A program made the translations under genes and the position numbers. This document shows positions 15,053 through 23,694 of a stretch of DNA of 40,384 nucleotides, piece by piece. Under the pieces are notes generated by a model. The model made no database searches and was not told the origin of the DNA. It saw nothing but the letters and a program-made list of their open reading frames with translations. The stretch lies in NCBI GenBank assembly GCA_017457065.1, contig JAFTIE010000206.1, positions 1 to 40,384 on the forward strand, in the 5' to 3' direction. This DNA comes from Lentisphaeria bacterium. GTDB lineage: Bacteria > Verrucomicrobiota > Lentisphaeria > Victivallales > Victivallaceae. Position 1 is the first letter of the stretch. Each line of letters begins with the position of its first letter.

Positions 15053-16672
15053 ATGAAATTCAGCAGATGGTTTTATTCAGCGGCGCTGCTGCCGCTGACT
15101 GTAAGCGGCGCAGAACTGCCCGCTCCGGCAACGGAAGTGCAGATCTTCCGGAACAACAGTGCCATGATCCGCCATGAGGTCACCCCCAAAGGCGTCTCCT
15201 CTTTCACCGTCTCGGGCAACTTTTCTCCTTTGGAGGGAACTTTGTGGAGCTCCCCAAATGTCAAGCAGATCCGCAAAACCATCAGCGAAACGGTAAAAAA
15301 AGAGCAGGTCCCTTTCAACCGGATCACCGCCACATACAAAAACCAGCGTGTGACACTTTATCTCAGGGGTGAAAACGGCAAGATCGAAAAAATCAGCGGA
15401 GTCGTTCTGGATCTTTTGAAAAAAGAGCAGTCCCAATGGCAGGAGACGGTCACGCTTAAATGTGCAGGCGGCAGTATCCTGACACTTCAGCGCAGTCAGA
15501 TCATCGGTGTTGAGAGCCCTGCTTTCAAGGCGGCTGAACGCACTGTCAAAGAAGAGAAACACGCCTGGGAATTCACCTTGTTCCCCCAAGCAACAGGCAA
15601 AGTCACCTTTGATTACATTGCAAAGACCCTCAACTGGACTCCTGCTTTCAAGATGACTCTGCTCCCTGAAAAGAAGTTTCTCCTTTCCGGAGCCGCCACC
15701 GTAGTCAATACAGGCGATGATCTGAAAAATGTCAAGTGCATCCTCTTGGCAGGCTCCCCCAATATTGAAAATCTGAATCGATTCAGCCCTATGGCTATCG
15801 TTAAGAATGCCATTCCCTCCCCCCAGGTCCGTCCCGGGGCAGTACATTACGCTTCCAAAGCCCGTGCTTTCAGGATGAATGACACAGCTGCTGCTGCCGG
15901 TGAATATGTGCCTTCAGCCCCCGGGATCTCGGGCAATATGGCTCCCTTTGAGATCGGTTCTCTGAGTTTGAAAAAAGGTGAATCACTGGTCCGTACTCTG
16001 GGAAAAGCCGCAGGTCACTATGAAAACCTTGTTCGCTGGCAGATCCCTGCCCGTCAGGCAGACGACGGCAGAAGAGTCTGGAAAAGCCACGGCAATCCCA
16101 TTTCCAACATCTGGGAGTGTCTGCGTTTTGCCAATCCTTTCAAACATCCCATCCCCGATGCAGCCGTAGAGATCGCCGACGGCAGCCGTGTCCTTGCCCA
16201 GATCAAAGGCTCCTGGGTCAACACAGGGGAAAATGCCACCTGGGAAATCACCCGCTGTCACGATGTCAAAGCCGCATTTGCCGAACAGGAAGCCCCCAGC
16301 TCCATCAAAAACCGGGGTGTGGGAGTGTTCCAGCGCCTTGAAAAAGTTCCCGTCAAGAAAACGCCCCGTACCACCAACGCCAAAGAAAGCTCTATTGCCG
16401 TCAAAGGGGGATACCTCAACGGTATCTGGTACCGGGTCACGGATATCAAAGGGCGCATCCAGCTGAAGAATTTCAGGGCAACGCCTGTCAAACTGGTCAT
16501 TGAAATGGACTATTTCGGGGAATTCGTTTCCGCTTCCGGAAAGCCTGAAAAGAAAGCTCTCAACCATGTCGGTTCTCTCAATCCCAAAAACCAGCTGCTC
16601 TGGAACATTACCTTGAAGCCGGGAGAAAGCCGGAAAGTGGATTTCCGTTACAATATCATTATAAACCGCTGA
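15053..16672 (+). CDS. Secreted DUF4139-like protein
   Basis: A 539-residue protein with a likely signal peptide (about residues 1-19, ending TVSGA) and a beta-rich body. The middle part resembles DUF4139 (mucoidy-inhibitor MuiA-like proteins): a VTFDYIAKTLNWTPAFKMTL segment followed by AATVVNTGDDLKNVKCIL. The C-terminal end has LKPGESRKVDFRYNI, also typical. The function of the family is unknown. ATG 15053 follows GAAGAGGGAAAA and sits 16 bases after the GT-C gene; the frame is open further upstream within that gene but without a signal sequence at its start, so the internal start is preferred. It appears to be the last gene of the block because a new promoter follows at 16681. Confidence 0.72.
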   Translation: MKFSRWFYSAALLPLTVSGAELPAPATEVQIFRNNSAMIRHEVTPKGVSSFTVSGNFSPLEGTLWSSPNVKQIRKTISETVKKEQVPFNRITATYKNQRVTLYLRGENGKIEKISGVVLDLLKKEQSQWQETVTLKCAGGSILTLQRSQIIGVESPAFKAAERTVKEEKHAWEFTLFPQATGKVTFDYIAKTLNWTPAFKMTLLPEKKFLLSGAATVVNTGDDLKNVKCILLAGSPNIENLNRFSPMAIVKNAIPSPQVRPGAVHYASKARAFRMNDTAAAAGEYVPSAPGISGNMAPFEIGSLSLKKGESLVRTLGKAAGHYENLVRWQIPARQADDGRRVWKSHGNPISNIWECLRFANPFKHPIPDAAVEIADGSRVLAQIKGSWVNTGENATWEITRCHDVKAAFAEQEAPSSIKNRGVGVFQRLEKVPVKKTPRTTNAKESSIAVKGGYLNGIWYRVTDIKGRIQLKNFRATPVKLVIEMDYFGEFVSASGKPEKKALNHVGSLNPKNQLLWNITLKPGESRKVDFRYNIIINR

Positions 16673-16680
16673 GTATTTCC

Positions 16681-16709
16681 TTGAAAAATCCTCAAAGCAA
16701 TGGTATATT
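16681..16709 (+). promoter_or_regulatory. Sigma70-type promoter of the oxidoreductase operon
   Basis: TTGAAA (16681-16686), 17 bases, TATATT (16704-16709). Expected start near 16716 gives a 75-base leader containing the hairpin at 16737-16767. Confidence 0.75.
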
Positions 16710-16736
16710 TTGCAAATGGTGTAATCTTTTAACAGA

Positions 16737-16767
16737 AGAGATCATTTCACATTTTGAAATCATCTCT
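16737..16767 (+). promoter_or_regulatory. Imperfect leader hairpin or operator
   Basis: AGAGAT (16737-16742) and ATTTC (16744-16748) pair with GAAAT (16756-16760) and ATCTCT (16762-16767), with one C-C mismatch and a seven-base loop. It lies downstream of the promoter and seven bases before the ribosome site AGGAG, so it could act in RNA or as an operator for a dimeric regulator. Confidence 0.5.
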
Positions 16768-16790
16768 CACAACAGGAGTATATAAAGATC

Positions 16791-17852
16791 ATGGCAGAAA
16801 AAATCAAAGTCGGTATTCTGGGTCTCGGACGCGCCGGAAAAGGTATGCACATGTATGAAATGGAAAAATACCCCGACCTTTTCGAAGTTGTCGCTGGGTG
16901 TGACCAGGATCCGGATCAGATCAGCAGCGCAAAAGAAAAGTGCCCCAATGCCCGCTACTACACAGATATGAACGAGCTCTTTGCCGATCCTGAAGTTGAG
17001 CTGGTCACTATCGCCACCCGTTCACTGGATCATGTCGATCATGCTCTTGCCGCCTTCAACGCCGGTAAAAAAGTTCTCTGTGAAAAGCCTGTTGCCGCCT
17101 CAGTTGCAGAATTTGACCGTCTCTGGACAGCAGAAAAGAGCCGTCCCGGCTCCATCTTCATCCGCCACAACCGCCGATTTGAATCTGCCTTCACCCAGAT
17201 CCGTGACATCATTGCCTCCGGGAAACTGGGCTGGGTCTATGAGGTCAAACTTGCCCGCAACAGCTTCCAGTGGCGCAATGACTGGCAGACCTTCAAGGAA
17301 TACGGCGGCGGTCAGCTGCTGAACTGGGGTCCCCACATCATCGACCACTCTCTGAGATTCCTTGAATCCCCTGTCAAATCCGTCTGGAGCAATTTGAAAC
17401 TGGTCGCCGCCAAAGCCGATGCTGAGGACCACATCAAAATCGTTTTTGAAGGCGAAAACGGCCGTATCGTTGACATGGAGATCTCCGGCGGCACCGCCTA
17501 CAAAGATCCCGTCTACGTCATCCACGGTACCCGCGGCTCCATCGTCAGCGCAGACGAAAGCCGTCTGAAAGTCAAATACATGAATCCCGCCATCCCCCTG
17601 CCCCAGTTTGAAGCCCAGCGCGGCAATCCCAAAAGTTACGGCTCCGGCTTCGCTCCCGTCTGGGTCGAAGACGATCTTCAGGTGGCTCCTGCCAACGGCA
17701 ACGACACCTATGTGATCTGGCGCCATCTTTATGAGGCGATCCGTGACGGCAAAGAGTTCCCCATCAAGTTTGAAGAAGCCCGTGAAGTGGTCCGTGTCAC
17801 TGAGCTGGTCCGTCAGGGGGCTATTGACAACGTCCGTGACCATGAATTCTGA
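16791..17852 (+). CDS. Gfo/Idh/MocA-family oxidoreductase
   Basis: A 353-residue NAD(P)-dependent sugar or inositol dehydrogenase-type protein. The Rossmann motif GLGRAG is at 11-16; the conserved EKP (98-100, in CEKPVA) and a NWGPHIIDHSL segment near 177-187 mark the catalytic region; the C-terminal half is the alpha/beta dimer and substrate domain. There is no signal peptide, so it acts in the cytoplasm. It is followed after 31 bases by a TIM-barrel isomerase, a classic pairing for inositol or keto-sugar catabolism. The exact substrate cannot be assigned. AGGAG lies 12 bases before the ATG, longer than ideal, with no better start in reach. Confidence 0.9.
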   Translation: MAEKIKVGILGLGRAGKGMHMYEMEKYPDLFEVVAGCDQDPDQISSAKEKCPNARYYTDMNELFADPEVELVTIATRSLDHVDHALAAFNAGKKVLCEKPVAASVAEFDRLWTAEKSRPGSIFIRHNRRFESAFTQIRDIIASGKLGWVYEVKLARNSFQWRNDWQTFKEYGGGQLLNWGPHIIDHSLRFLESPVKSVWSNLKLVAAKADAEDHIKIVFEGENGRIVDMEISGGTAYKDPVYVIHGTRGSIVSADESRLKVKYMNPAIPLPQFEAQRGNPKSYGSGFAPVWVEDDLQVAPANGNDTYVIWRHLYEAIRDGKEFPIKFEEAREVVRVTELVRQGAIDNVRDHEF

Positions 17853-17883
17853 AAATAACTTTTCATTTTAAGGATAGTAAAAA

Positions 17884-18678
17884 ATGCAAGCTCCTGATTC
17901 ACAAATCGCCGTGACCCTGTACAATCTGCGGGAATTCTGCAAAACCGAAAGCGACCTTGACCGTACTCTTGACAAAGTGTGCGACATCGGTTATCAGGCT
18001 GTGCAGGTTTCCGGCGTGCAGCTGGACCCCAAAATCGTCAAAAAACAGCTGGATAAACACAATCTTTTCTGCTGTGCCACCCACGAAGGTCAGGCGGCTC
18101 TGACGGCAGATGATCTTTCCCCCGTCATTGACAAGCTGCAGACTCTTGAGTGCGATTTCACCGCTCTAGGCTGCCCTCAGGCGCCCTATCTCAACAGCTA
18201 CACCATGGCTTGCGAATTGGCTGACAAGATGATGATTGCCGGAGAAAAGCTGCTGGAACACGGTATCCGTCTCGGTTACCACAACCATGCCGGTGAATTC
18301 AAGAAATTCCGTGAAAACAACAAGACCATGCTTGAGACCTTCTATCTGCGCACTGCAAAATCCGGACGTCAGTCCGTTTACGCCGAAATCGACGTTCACT
18401 GGGTCACCCGGGGCGGCGGCAGCCCTGTCCGCTGGATCTGGAACGTCAATGGCCGTATGCCCGTTGTCCACTTCAAGGATCTGGTCATCTGGGAAGGCGA
18501 ACCCCGCATCTGCGAAGTGGGCGAAGGCAATCTTGACTGGCCCGCCATCATCAAGGCATGTCAGGAAACCAATGTCCGCTGGTACAGCATCGAGCAGGAC
18601 ATCGAATGGCCCGGCAGAGATATCTTTGAGTCCATTCGTATCTCCTACAACAACCTCCGCGCTCTGGGTGTGCGCTGA
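17884..18678 (+). CDS. Sugar phosphate isomerase/epimerase (xylose isomerase-like TIM barrel)
   Basis: A 264-residue AP-endonuclease-2/xylose-isomerase-like barrel of the IolE/IolI/YcjR type. Likely metal ligands include the His in GYHNHAGEF (about 131-139), the Glu and His in YAEIDVHW (about 165-172), the His in VVHFKD (about 197) and a late Glu in YSIEQD. It probably isomerises, epimerises or dehydrates the keto-sugar made by the oxidoreductase encoded just upstream; that link is inferred from context. AAGGAT lies nine bases before the ATG. Confidence 0.88.
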   Translation: MQAPDSQIAVTLYNLREFCKTESDLDRTLDKVCDIGYQAVQVSGVQLDPKIVKKQLDKHNLFCCATHEGQAALTADDLSPVIDKLQTLECDFTALGCPQAPYLNSYTMACELADKMMIAGEKLLEHGIRLGYHNHAGEFKKFRENNKTMLETFYLRTAKSGRQSVYAEIDVHWVTRGGGSPVRWIWNVNGRMPVVHFKDLVIWEGEPRICEVGEGNLDWPAIIKACQETNVRWYSIEQDIEWPGRDIFESIRISYNNLRALGVR

Positions 18679-18702
18679 GCGCTGTAAATAAAAGCTGGAT
18701 CA

Positions 18703-18748
18703 CACTCCTTTGAGCCGTTTCTGCTCCATGAAACGGCACAAAGGAGTG
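18703..18748 (+). promoter_or_regulatory. 18-bp hairpin burying a Shine-Dalgarno sequence
   Basis: CACTCCTTTG (18703-18712) pairs with CAAAGGAGTG (18739-18748), and GCCGTTTC (18714-18721) with GAAACGGC (18730-18737), with one A-A mismatch and an eight-base loop. The AAGGAG (18741-18746) that serves the TTG at 18753 lies inside the 3' arm. No T-run follows. In RNA this would block ribosome access unless the stem is opened, as in RNA thermometers or leader-controlled genes. Confidence 0.7.
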
Positions 18749-18752
18749 AAGT

Positions 18753-19463
18753 TTGCCCCCCCCCAAAAAAGAGAAAGAAGAAATTTCAATTATGATCGAC
18801 TACGGTGAAGACAAACAGACCTATGGTGTTCCCAAAATCACAGTAGGTCCTGTAAGCCAGACTCTCACGGCACTTTATATCGGAGTGTTCCTTCTTTCCT
18901 TCTTTATGCCCAACTTTGCGGCAAATCATCTTGCCCCGATCAATGCCGATCTGCCTCTGCGCTTCTGGACTCTTCTCACCGGCGTCTTCGTTTTTCCGGA
19001 CTCCGCCGGGGTCTACACTCAGGTCCCAGCCGGATTCTGGGTCATCATCACCTTCTTTCATATCTTCCTTGTACTGCGCCCTCTGGAAGAGAAAACCTCT
19101 CTTGCACAACTGATACCATTTTTGCTCATTTTCATGCTTTGTCCTGCTCTGGCAGTCTGGGGCATTTCCCCGAAATCTCCTGATCCCGGTGCCACCTGGG
19201 GATACTGGTTTGCGGCGACTGCATCCTGGGCGTTCTGGAAATTCCGTACTCTCAATCTGAAATTCGGGGAAAAAAGATTCCCCTGCAAATGGTTTTACCT
19301 TATATTAACGCTGATCCCTGTGATCTTTTCTGCGATCAAGCAGAACTGGACCGGAGCCGCAATCTACCTTGCATCTGCTCTGCTGGCTCTTCTCTGGGGA
19401 GTCATGGACGAACATAAAAACGGCAAAACGCTTTCTGCTGCCAATGCAGAGAACATCAAATAA
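18753..19463 (+). CDS. Multi-pass membrane protein, unknown function
   Basis: A 236-residue protein with about six hydrophobic segments. The layout (a helix ending at about residue 55, LRFWTLLTGVFVF, then FFHIFLVLRPLEE) faintly recalls rhomboid or derlin-like proteins, but no Ser/His catalytic pair is visible, so I do not name it. The TTG at 18753 has AAGGAG at a six-base gap, all of it within the hairpin at 18703-18748. The next codons are a run of nine C and six A bases coding PPPKK. A second possible start is ATG 18792 (MIDYGEDK), with only a weak site. cysS follows 17 bases later, so the two may be co-transcribed. Confidence 0.7.
   Translation: MPPPKKEKEEISIMIDYGEDKQTYGVPKITVGPVSQTLTALYIGVFLLSFFMPNFAANHLAPINADLPLRFWTLLTGVFVFPDSAGVYTQVPAGFWVIITFFHIFLVLRPLEEKTSLAQLIPFLLIFMLCPALAVWGISPKSPDPGATWGYWFAATASWAFWKFRTLNLKFGEKRFPCKWFYLILTLIPVIFSAIKQNWTGAAIYLASALLALLWGVMDEHKNGKTLSAANAENIK
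18758..18772 (+). repeat. C9A6 homopolymer tract at the gene start
   Basis: Nine C followed by six A come directly after the TTG codon at 18753, inside the reading frame. Loss or gain of one base would break translation from TTG while leaving the ATG at 18792 usable. Such tracts are prone to slippage, and also to sequencing error. Confidence 0.75.
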
Positions 19464-19480
19464 AAGAGGAACCTGGTTTT

Positions 19481-20893
19481 ATGGAACTCAAATTTTACAA
19501 TACTCTGACCCGCTCTCTTGAAACATTCAAGAGCGTCGAAGAAGGCAAGGCAGGTCTTTACACCTGCGGTCCCACAGTTTACAACTTCGCCCACATCGGA
19601 AATTTCCGTGCCTACATCTTTGAAGATCTGCTGCACCGCACGCTGGAGTACGCCGGCTACAAAGTCAAACAGGTGATGAACCTGACTGACGTGGATGACA
19701 AAACGATCCGCAACTCCCGGGCGGCAGGGGTCCCCCTGCGGGATTTCACAGCCACATACAAAAAAGCATTCTTTGAAGATATCAAGACTTTGAACATCAC
19801 TCCCGCCGCCATTTATCCTGCGGCGACAGACCATATCGCTGAAATGATCGCCATGATCCAGGTGCTGATGGATAAGGGGATCGCTTATCAGTCAGAAGAC
19901 AAGAGCATCTACTTTTCCATCGAAAAGTTCCCCGAATACGGCAAACTTGCCCATATCGACCGTGACAATCAGCGTGCCGGGGTCCGCATAGATGCCGACG
20001 AATATGCCAAAGACTCCGTGGCGGACTTTGCTCTGTGGAAGGCACGGGACGAAGCCGACGGCGATGTATGGTGGCCCAGTCCCTGGGGCGAAGGACGTCC
20101 GGGGTGGCACATTGAGTGCAGTGCCATGTCTATGAAATATTTGGGAGAATCCTTTGATCTTCACACTGGCGGTGTGGACAATATGTTCCCCCACCACGAG
20201 GATGAGATCGCCCAGAGCGAAAGTGTCACCGGCAAAAAGTGGGTCAACTACTGGCTCCATTGCGAACATTTGATGGTGGATAACACCAAAATGTCCAAAT
20301 CTCTCGGCAACTTCTACACACTGCGTGACCTTCTGGAAAAAGGCTACACCGGGCGCGAAGTCCGCTGGGTGCTCATCGGGACCCACTACCGTAAAAAACT
20401 CAATTTCTCCCTTGCAGCGTTGGATCAGGCACGGGAAACCCTGGGCAAATTTTCCACTCTCTTTGCCCGCATGAAAGAGATCACCGCAGCAGGTGACGGC
20501 AGTGAAGTTGCAACAGCAGTGGAACAAGCTCAGAACCAGTTCCGCACAGCCATTGCGGATGACTTGAACTCTGCCGGAGCAACAGCTGCTCTCTTCGCAT
20601 TGGTCCGTGAAGGAAACCGTCTGGCAGACAGCGGCACCTTGAGCGCTGCGGGAGCGGCGAAGATCCTTGACTGCTGCCGTGACTTTGACCGCATTTTCGG
20701 ATGTCTGGATGTGGATGCTGTTCCCGTTGCGGAAGAGTTCCCCGCCGAAGTTGTCGCCATGGCAGAAGAGCGCGCCGCCGCCCGCAAGAACAAAGATTGG
20801 GCTGAAAGCGACCGTCTGCGCGATGCTATCAAAGCCGCCGGCTTCCTTGTGGAGGATGCCCCCGGCGGTGTCTGGAAACTGAAAAAGCTCTGA
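19481..20893 (+). CDS. cysS: Cysteinyl-tRNA synthetase
   Basis: A 470-residue class I aminoacyl-tRNA synthetase charging tRNA-Cys. Cys29 in YTCGPTVY starts the zinc site, completed by the Cys in WHIECSAMS (about 209) and by HHED downstream; the HIGH motif appears as HIGN at 38-41 and KMSKS is exact at 270-274. The DALR-type anticodon-stem domain and the short C-terminal region are present, so length and content are normal. AGAGGA lies about eleven bases upstream of the ATG. A strong terminator follows 14 bases after the stop codon. Confidence 0.97.
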   Translation: MELKFYNTLTRSLETFKSVEEGKAGLYTCGPTVYNFAHIGNFRAYIFEDLLHRTLEYAGYKVKQVMNLTDVDDKTIRNSRAAGVPLRDFTATYKKAFFEDIKTLNITPAAIYPAATDHIAEMIAMIQVLMDKGIAYQSEDKSIYFSIEKFPEYGKLAHIDRDNQRAGVRIDADEYAKDSVADFALWKARDEADGDVWWPSPWGEGRPGWHIECSAMSMKYLGESFDLHTGGVDNMFPHHEDEIAQSESVTGKKWVNYWLHCEHLMVDNTKMSKSLGNFYTLRDLLEKGYTGREVRWVLIGTHYRKKLNFSLAALDQARETLGKFSTLFARMKEITAAGDGSEVATAVEQAQNQFRTAIADDLNSAGATAALFALVREGNRLADSGTLSAAGAAKILDCCRDFDRIFGCLDVDAVPVAEEFPAEVVAMAEERAAARKNKDWAESDRLRDAIKAAGFLVEDAPGGVWKLKKL

Positions 20894-20906
20894 TCTGTTC
20901 CGGCGT

Positions 20907-20947
20907 AAAAAGGGCGTTCATCACACCAACGATGAACGCCCTTTTTT
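20907..20947. terminator. Bidirectional intrinsic terminator between cysS and the VWA operon
   Basis: GGGCGTTCATC (20912-20922) pairs exactly with its complement at 20931-20941 around an eight-base loop. A run of A (20907-20911) precedes and six T (20942-20947) follow, so it works for both convergent transcripts. Confidence 0.93.
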
Positions 20948-20985
20948 ACTCAAATGAATTTCCTGAGTCATCCGTTTCTGAAGGT

Positions 20986-23694
20986 TCATCTTTTCTTGGC
21001 ACGCTTCAGAGCCGCAGAGATACCGTCAGGTTCCGGCACACTCTCTTTTCTTTCAGGAGCTGCTTTTTTTGCTGTTTCAGCAGACCTTGCCGGACGTTTT
21101 TCAATTTTCCTGCTTTTCTGAGAGAAACGGGGAAGCCGCAGTGAAGGAAGAACCATTTCCCTGCCGCTGCGGCGCAGCCACACCTGGAGCAGCAGTAAAA
21201 GAATGGCAAGAGCAAGCAGCAGCGGTCCGCAGCTGTATGAACTTTTCTGCTGTTCCATCTCTTTTCCTATGTTGTCAAAGCTGCTTTTGACACTTCCCCC
21301 TGTGTGGCGCACCAGAGATGCTATATCGCGCAGAGATCCTCTTGAAAACTCCGCAGAAATACTTTGGACCGCAGGGGCAAGCGCCAGTATCTCACCGCCG
21401 CCGAAATCTACAGCGGCGTTGACTGTTCCACCGGGAGGAATAAGGCTTTCCGCCAGCAAACAGTCGGGTCCTTTCCAGCGGAACATCACACTCCGGGTCA
21501 CAAGTTTTCCATGATCTGAAGTAATGAGCAATGAGAGATGGGGCGTTCCTGCAAAAGGCATTTTGCGCCGTTCCGGATCAAGAAGGATCTCACATTTGAA
21601 GACACCTGAATCCATGCTCTGAGTGACGAAACAGCCATTAAATGTACTCTTGCGGGGCATGACAACGTACCGGGTCAAAGCGGCAATGATCTTACCGGCA
21701 TGGGGATGAGAAGCAAATTTCCCTGAATATTCGCCATCGACCTCAATACCCAGAAGTGCCGTTTTGCCTAATCCTGCGTAGCCCGTCAGGGCGATGGGGG
21801 ACTTTTCTTCATCCATCGCCTCAAGAAGCACACGACTTTTTTCTTTGGCAAAACAGAGATTGTATCCGTCGGCTTCAAAGGGCGCATTGACCTCTTCCGC
21901 TCCGGGGAAAGCCGTCAGTTCAGCCGTCGTCCGGAACCGGATCTTTTCACGGTTGAATGAAGCACGCACCATAACAAAGGTATCTTCCGCAAAGATCCGG
22001 GGCAGCTCTGAAGCATTGTCTGAGAAATAACATTTCCCCTTCCCCAAGTGGGCGATCTCACGGAGCAGATCTGCATCAGAAGCGTCTTTTTTCCCTAATC
22101 CGACAACACTTACGGTGATCCCGGCTTTTACGGCACGTCTGAGCAATTCTTTATAATCCCCCGGCTGCTCTGCATCGTCGGCATCGGCAAAAAGAAGAAC
22201 GTGGCGCACAGGAGCTTTGGAGCGCAAAAGCTGTTCCACACATTCATGGAGTGCCTTATCCACAAAGATGCCGCCCCCCATGGATTCGATGGACATGATA
22301 TCCTGTGAACAGTCGGTACTCTTTCCCTTTTTCCCCAGAGGGACCACCCGGTGAACCGAACTGTCAACGGCAATAAGTCCGAATTCATCCTCAGGGGAAA
22401 GGAGCCTGTAACTTTCCACCGCCGCCAGATTTGCCATTGCCATTTTGGTCACACCGTCCACGGTGACACTCATGCTCCCTGAGCGGTCAAGTGCCATCAT
22501 CACAGCTGAGCGGCGCCGTCTGATATCGTGTTGTTTTTCCAATGCGCCGGGAAGTATTTCGCCTACGGGTGTTTTATACCATCCTCCCACAGCCATACTG
22601 GATGCGCCCCCTGTCATAAGCAATCCCATGCGTCCCTGTCTGACCAGCTCTGCCATGAGAGCATTGATTTCGGGAGGGATCGCTGAGGCGGGAACATTTT
22701 CCAATATGACCGCCCGGCAGCTGCTCAGCATTTCCGGGGAAAGTTTCTGCGAAGGCAGTTGAAGCGTTTCCACCTCAAAGCGTGCCCGTGTAAGGAGTTT
22801 GCTCAAATTTCCGGAAGGAGAAGATGTCAAAATCAGGATCTTGCCTCTGCCTCTGATCTCAAGCAGATGCCGGGCTGAATTGTTTTCGATCACCTGATCC
22901 CCCGGAGGCGGTACAAGGAAAAATTCATAGCTGCTGACACCTTCACGGTCATTGCGGTCCCGCCAGAAAAGACGGTTTTCCCCCGCCCTGAGCCGGAGTG
23001 AGCGGGTGCTCCACTGACCGCCATTTTTCCTGAAACGCAGTTTGACCGCAGCCGCTTTTGGAGCATAGACACAACAGACAAGGGAACAATACTCCCCGGG
23101 CGCAACGGAAAGAGGACCGGAAATTCCGGAAATGGCAAAATCATCAAAACTGCTCCGGCTCAAAGGCAGATGATCCACCTTGATGCGGCGCATGAGAGCT
23201 GTTGAAAAAGAACTTTCCGGAGAGCGCCCGTTCCAGTTCCCGTCTGAGATCAGCAGGATCCTTCCGGGGGTATCCCGGGGGATCATCTTGAGCGTGAAAT
23301 CAAGAGCTCCGGCAAGATCGGAAGTGTGTCCGGTACTCAATACGCCCTTGAATCCGCTGAATCCGCCCCTGCCGGGAGCGCTTTCCAACTGGGAGCTTCC
23401 GGCAAAAGAAATGACTCCGGGAGGATTTTTCATCTGCCGGGAAATGATACCGATCTGTTTTTCCATCACCTTTTCGCTCCCCGGCGGCATGGAATGGCTG
23501 CGGTCGCAGAGAATATAAAGAACGCCCTCTTTATCGGGCAGGCACAGACTCATGCCGCTCAAGGCACAGACCAGCAGCAGATCGGTGAGCAACTGCAGTA
23601 CATTGGCAAAACGCCCCCGCCAGGGACGTATTGCCAGATAGAGTACCAGCGGGATCAGCAACAGCAAAAAGAAGGTTTTTTCAAAAAAGATCAT
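20986..23694 (-). CDS. Membrane protein with two VWA domains and a GATase-like segment
   Basis: About 902 residues. N-terminal hydrophobic segments (about 1-60) are followed by a VWA-like domain with CDRSHSM (a DxSxS metal site) near residue 70. Then come a beta-rich region, a glutamine-amidotransferase-like segment (KILILTSSPSGN to LLMTGGASS), and a second VWA domain with LDRSGSM. Near the C-terminus one membrane helix precedes a basic tail. This matches the large VWA proteins encoded beside DUF58 and BatA-type genes in PVC and related bacteria, thought to act at the membrane with a MoxR chaperone. Start 23694 overlaps the upstream stop (ATGA) with AAGGAG nine bases before; the frame is open further upstream but only within the neighbouring gene. 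Confidence 0.85.
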   Translation of the reverse strand: MIFFEKTFFLLLLIPLVLYLAIRPWRGRFANVLQLLTDLLLVCALSGMSLCLPDKEGVLYILCDRSHSMPPGSEKVMEKQIGIISRQMKNPPGVISFAGSSQLESAPGRGGFSGFKGVLSTGHTSDLAGALDFTLKMIPRDTPGRILLISDGNWNGRSPESSFSTALMRRIKVDHLPLSRSSFDDFAISGISGPLSVAPGEYCSLVCCVYAPKAAAVKLRFRKNGGQWSTRSLRLRAGENRLFWRDRNDREGVSSYEFFLVPPPGDQVIENNSARHLLEIRGRGKILILTSSPSGNLSKLLTRARFEVETLQLPSQKLSPEMLSSCRAVILENVPASAIPPEINALMAELVRQGRMGLLMTGGASSMAVGGWYKTPVGEILPGALEKQHDIRRRRSAVMMALDRSGSMSVTVDGVTKMAMANLAAVESYRLLSPEDEFGLIAVDSSVHRVVPLGKKGKSTDCSQDIMSIESMGGGIFVDKALHECVEQLLRSKAPVRHVLLFADADDAEQPGDYKELLRRAVKAGITVSVVGLGKKDASDADLLREIAHLGKGKCYFSDNASELPRIFAEDTFVMVRASFNREKIRFRTTAELTAFPGAEEVNAPFEADGYNLCFAKEKSRVLLEAMDEEKSPIALTGYAGLGKTALLGIEVDGEYSGKFASHPHAGKIIAALTRYVVMPRKSTFNGCFVTQSMDSGVFKCEILLDPERRKMPFAGTPHLSLLITSDHGKLVTRSVMFRWKGPDCLLAESLIPPGGTVNAAVDFGGGEILALAPAVQSISAEFSRGSLRDIASLVRHTGGSVKSSFDNIGKEMEQQKSSYSCGPLLLALAILLLLLQVWLRRSGREMVLPSLRLPRFSQKSRKIEKRPARSAETAKKAAPERKESVPEPDGISAALKRAKKR

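Noticed and set aside
18753-19463. Rhomboid protease
   Set aside because: Membrane layout is vaguely similar, but the catalytic GxSx and His motifs are missing.
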